Source of the DNA: JALNXF01 sp964555845
GTDB taxonomy: Bacteria > Patescibacteriota > Gracilibacteria > BD1-5 > UBA2023
Reading direction: 5' to 3'
DNA: 64,000 nt
Assembly: GCA_964555845.1 (NCBI GenBank)
Contig: CAZKUA010000002.1
Location: 92,143 to 156,142 of the forward strand
A model generated the notes under the pieces. It made no database searches. It was not told where the DNA came from and saw only the letters and a list, made by a program, of their open reading frames with translations. The stretch's first letter is position 1. Each line of letters begins with the position of its first letter. Of the stretch, positions 62,244 to 64,000 are shown in pieces. Made by a program: the position numbers and the translations under genes.

Positions 62244-62425
62244 AAAAATTATTTTAAATTTGAAATATATTTTTACTTTATCATAAATTTTATTTTAAAG
62301 CAAATATTCGAGCAGTGATTCGGAATAATTTTAAAAAATAATTTTTTTCTTGAAATTAAAATATTTTAGATTACAATACTTTAGTTTTATTGAGATAGAA
62401 AAACTTTTAAAATTAAAAATGAAAA

Positions 62426-62974
62426 ATGAAAGAGCAAACTACTAAATATATTAATGAAATAGAAACTCTAAAATACAACTGAAACTATACAGCAGCTCGT
62501 GAAAAAATTGAAAAAAGCTTACTTAGATACGCTGATGATTATAGACTTTATGAGGAACTTGCTGATATTTATCTTTATGAAGGAAATTTTAAAAAAGCAG
62601 AAAATGCAATGAAATATGCACAAAAACTTCATCCAGAATCAGCTACGGGTACTTATTTAATGGGATATATTAATCTTTCAAAATGAGATTTCAGCCTATG
62701 AGTTGAACACCTTTTGAAAGCGAATGAACTTTTTCCAAATAACGCCGAAATTCTTAGAAATCTCGGATGGGGTTATAATATGCTCGGTCAGACAAACAAG
62801 GGAATAATGCTTCTAAAAAGAGCCTTAAATCTTTCACCAGAAGATAAACTTATAATGGAAGATTTATGAGTGGCTTTAATTTGAAATTGAGATGTTGATA
62901 TGTGAGAATTTTATCTGAAAAAAGCTTGAAAAGAAAACAAAATATTTGAACTTAAATCAATAATGAATTTATAA
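62426..62974 (+). CDS. TPR-repeat protein
   Basis: 182 residues with UGA as Gly. Three to four tetratricopeptide repeats are visible (ADDYRLYEELADIYLYEGNF, ATGTYLMGYINLSKGDF, AEILRNLGWGYNMLGQ). The ATG at 62419 in another frame closes quickly, so 62426 is the start. Likely a scaffold; tsaD follows after 24 nt. Confidence 0.82.
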
Positions 62975-62998
62975 TTTCCCCCTAAAAACCTCGAATTT

Positions 62999-63970
62999 AT
63001 GTATATATTAGCCTTTGAGACAAGTTGTGATGACACTTCTATAGCTATTTTTGAAAATGACAAGCTAGTGGCACTAGACACTAAATCTCAAATAAAAGAG
63101 CACAATGAAACTAAATGAGTTGTACCAGAAGTGGCAGCTAGACTTCATGCAAATAATATTTTTTCGGTTTTAGAAAATGTAATAAACTCATCAGGAATAA
63201 AGATTGAAGATATTGATTATATAGCTTGTACTGAAACTCCAGGCCTTATCCCATCTCTCCTTGTGTGACTCAGTGTAGCAAAAACCCTATCAAAACTTCT
63301 TAACAAACCACTTTTACTTGTAAATCATATAGAAGCTCATATTTTTAGTAATCTTCTTGAGAGAAGCGAAAAAGACCTAATTTTTCCAAGTATTTGTCTG
63401 ACAGTATCGGGTGGTCACAATGAGCTTTATTTATGGAAAAGTCTTTTTGAACTGGAGTTAATTTGAGAAACTCTCGATGATTCAGCCGGAGAAGCTTTTG
63501 ATAAAGTATCTAAAATGATGTCTCTCGGCTATCCTGGCTGACCTATAATTTCAAAACTAGCAAGCGAATATAAGCAAGAATTTAAGTGAATTTTCCCCAC
63601 AGTACTACTTGAAAAACACAGTCTTGATTTTAGTTTTTCTGGACTAAAAAGCGCTGTAAAAAGAGAAATAGATAAAAGAATTAAAAAAAATTGAATTCTG
63701 AGTGAGCAAGATAAATTAGAAATTGCGTATGAATTTGAAAATACAGTCGTAAAAATCCTTAAAACAAAAATATTTCTAGCTGCAGATAAATATAATATTA
63801 AATCTCTAGTTTTAGCTTGATGAGTAAGTGCAAATGATAATTTAAAGTGAGAAATATCTAAAGAGGCTTCAAAATTGAACTATAATTTTATTCATCCAAT
63901 AAAAAACATCTACTCCCAAGACAACGCCGCAATGGTAGGAATTTTGGCTTATTACAAAATAAAGAGATAA
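62999..63970 (+). CDS. tsaD: tRNA N6-adenosine threonylcarbamoyltransferase TsaD
   Basis: 323 residues with UGA as Gly. FETSCDDTSIAI, the metal ligands in NHIEAHIFS, TVSGGHNELY and the FSFSGLKSAVKRE and AGGVSAND motifs identify the Kae1/Qri7/TsaD family. It completes t6A37 in ANN-decoding tRNAs. The C-terminus is intact and a terminator follows. Confidence 0.95.
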
Positions 63971-63990
63971 AAAAGAGACCGGTCTTTTTT
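63971..63990 (+). terminator. terminator after tsaD
   Basis: A GACC/GGTC-centred hairpin with A and T flanks and a T6 run. Another A6/T6 stretch runs to the window end. Confidence 0.6.
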
Positions 63991-64000
63991 AAAAAAGACC

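Noticed and set aside
1384..63970. UGA as selenocysteine or tryptophan
   Set aside because: UGA occurs many times per gene at conserved glycines, not at Cys/Sec or Trp positions, and TGG is used for Trp.

Overview
The window reads as an AT-rich chromosome segment from a bacterium that translates UGA as glycine (genetic code 25; Absconditabacteria/SR1 or Gracilibacteria). In-frame UGA falls on invariant glycines of many families: the P-loop of a small ATPase, SGGVDS of NadE, GGDGT of NadK, GVGLAAPQIG of peptide deformylase and VTGTKGKTT of a Mur ligase. TGG still encodes Trp. All coordinates and translations were derived by hand; both ends of each UGA-recoded gene were checked for frame.

1-7.6 kb: a membrane-protein pair, then an NAD/ADP-ribose cluster (nadE, nadK, nadD, a Nudix ADP-ribose hydrolase, an ADP-ribosylglycohydrolase, the repressor nrtR and a HIT protein). 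With pncA and pncB at 18-20 kb and a PRPP synthetase at 22.4 kb, this completes nicotinamide-to-NADP salvage. A 15-bp near-palindrome close to GTGTAATATTNACAC lies before nadE (two copies), nrtR, pncA (two copies) and a signalling operon at 11.6 kb. I propose these as NrtR operators.

7.6-16.4 kb: a NadM-like/methyltransferase fusion, a PGRP-type amidase, a small ATPase, then an operon of PP2C phosphatase, protein kinase, nicotinamidase-like hydrolase and VWA protein (TerY-P-like). 16.5-26.3 kb: a tandem-repeat protein, pncA-pncB, a TrmB regulator, a MazG-APRT fusion, PRPP synthetase, and a YjfK/YjfI/PspA-like envelope-stress operon interrupted by a 100-N gap.

Four gene islands (1-1144, 7597-7881, 11607-16254, 23472-26238) contain no UGA-Gly, are richer in GC and carry clear Shine-Dalgarno sequences. 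The UGA-Gly genes start behind AT-rich leaders with no Shine-Dalgarno. The islands are either genes acquired from a standard-code donor or assembly chimeras.

26.5-47 kb: mostly housekeeping genes on both strands (ruvC, def, a Mur ligase, era, gyrA, glycyl-tRNA synthetase, a VKOR/DsbA-like pair, a rubredoxin/superoxide reductase fusion) and dispersed hairpin repeats. Three unrelated genes begin with almost the same 39-42 nt coding sequence.

47.1-56.6 kb: a putative integrated element bounded by an 18-bp inverted repeat and next to tRNA-Glu. It holds a serine recombinase, an XRE regulator, small membrane proteins, a STAS-like (DUF4325)/HATPase pair, a leader with interleaved inverted repeats, and five 42-bp-spaced iteron-like repeats beside a putative DNA-binding protein. 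56.7-64 kb: rplK, terC, recJ, a surface protein, a CBS-domain protein, a TPR protein and tsaD.
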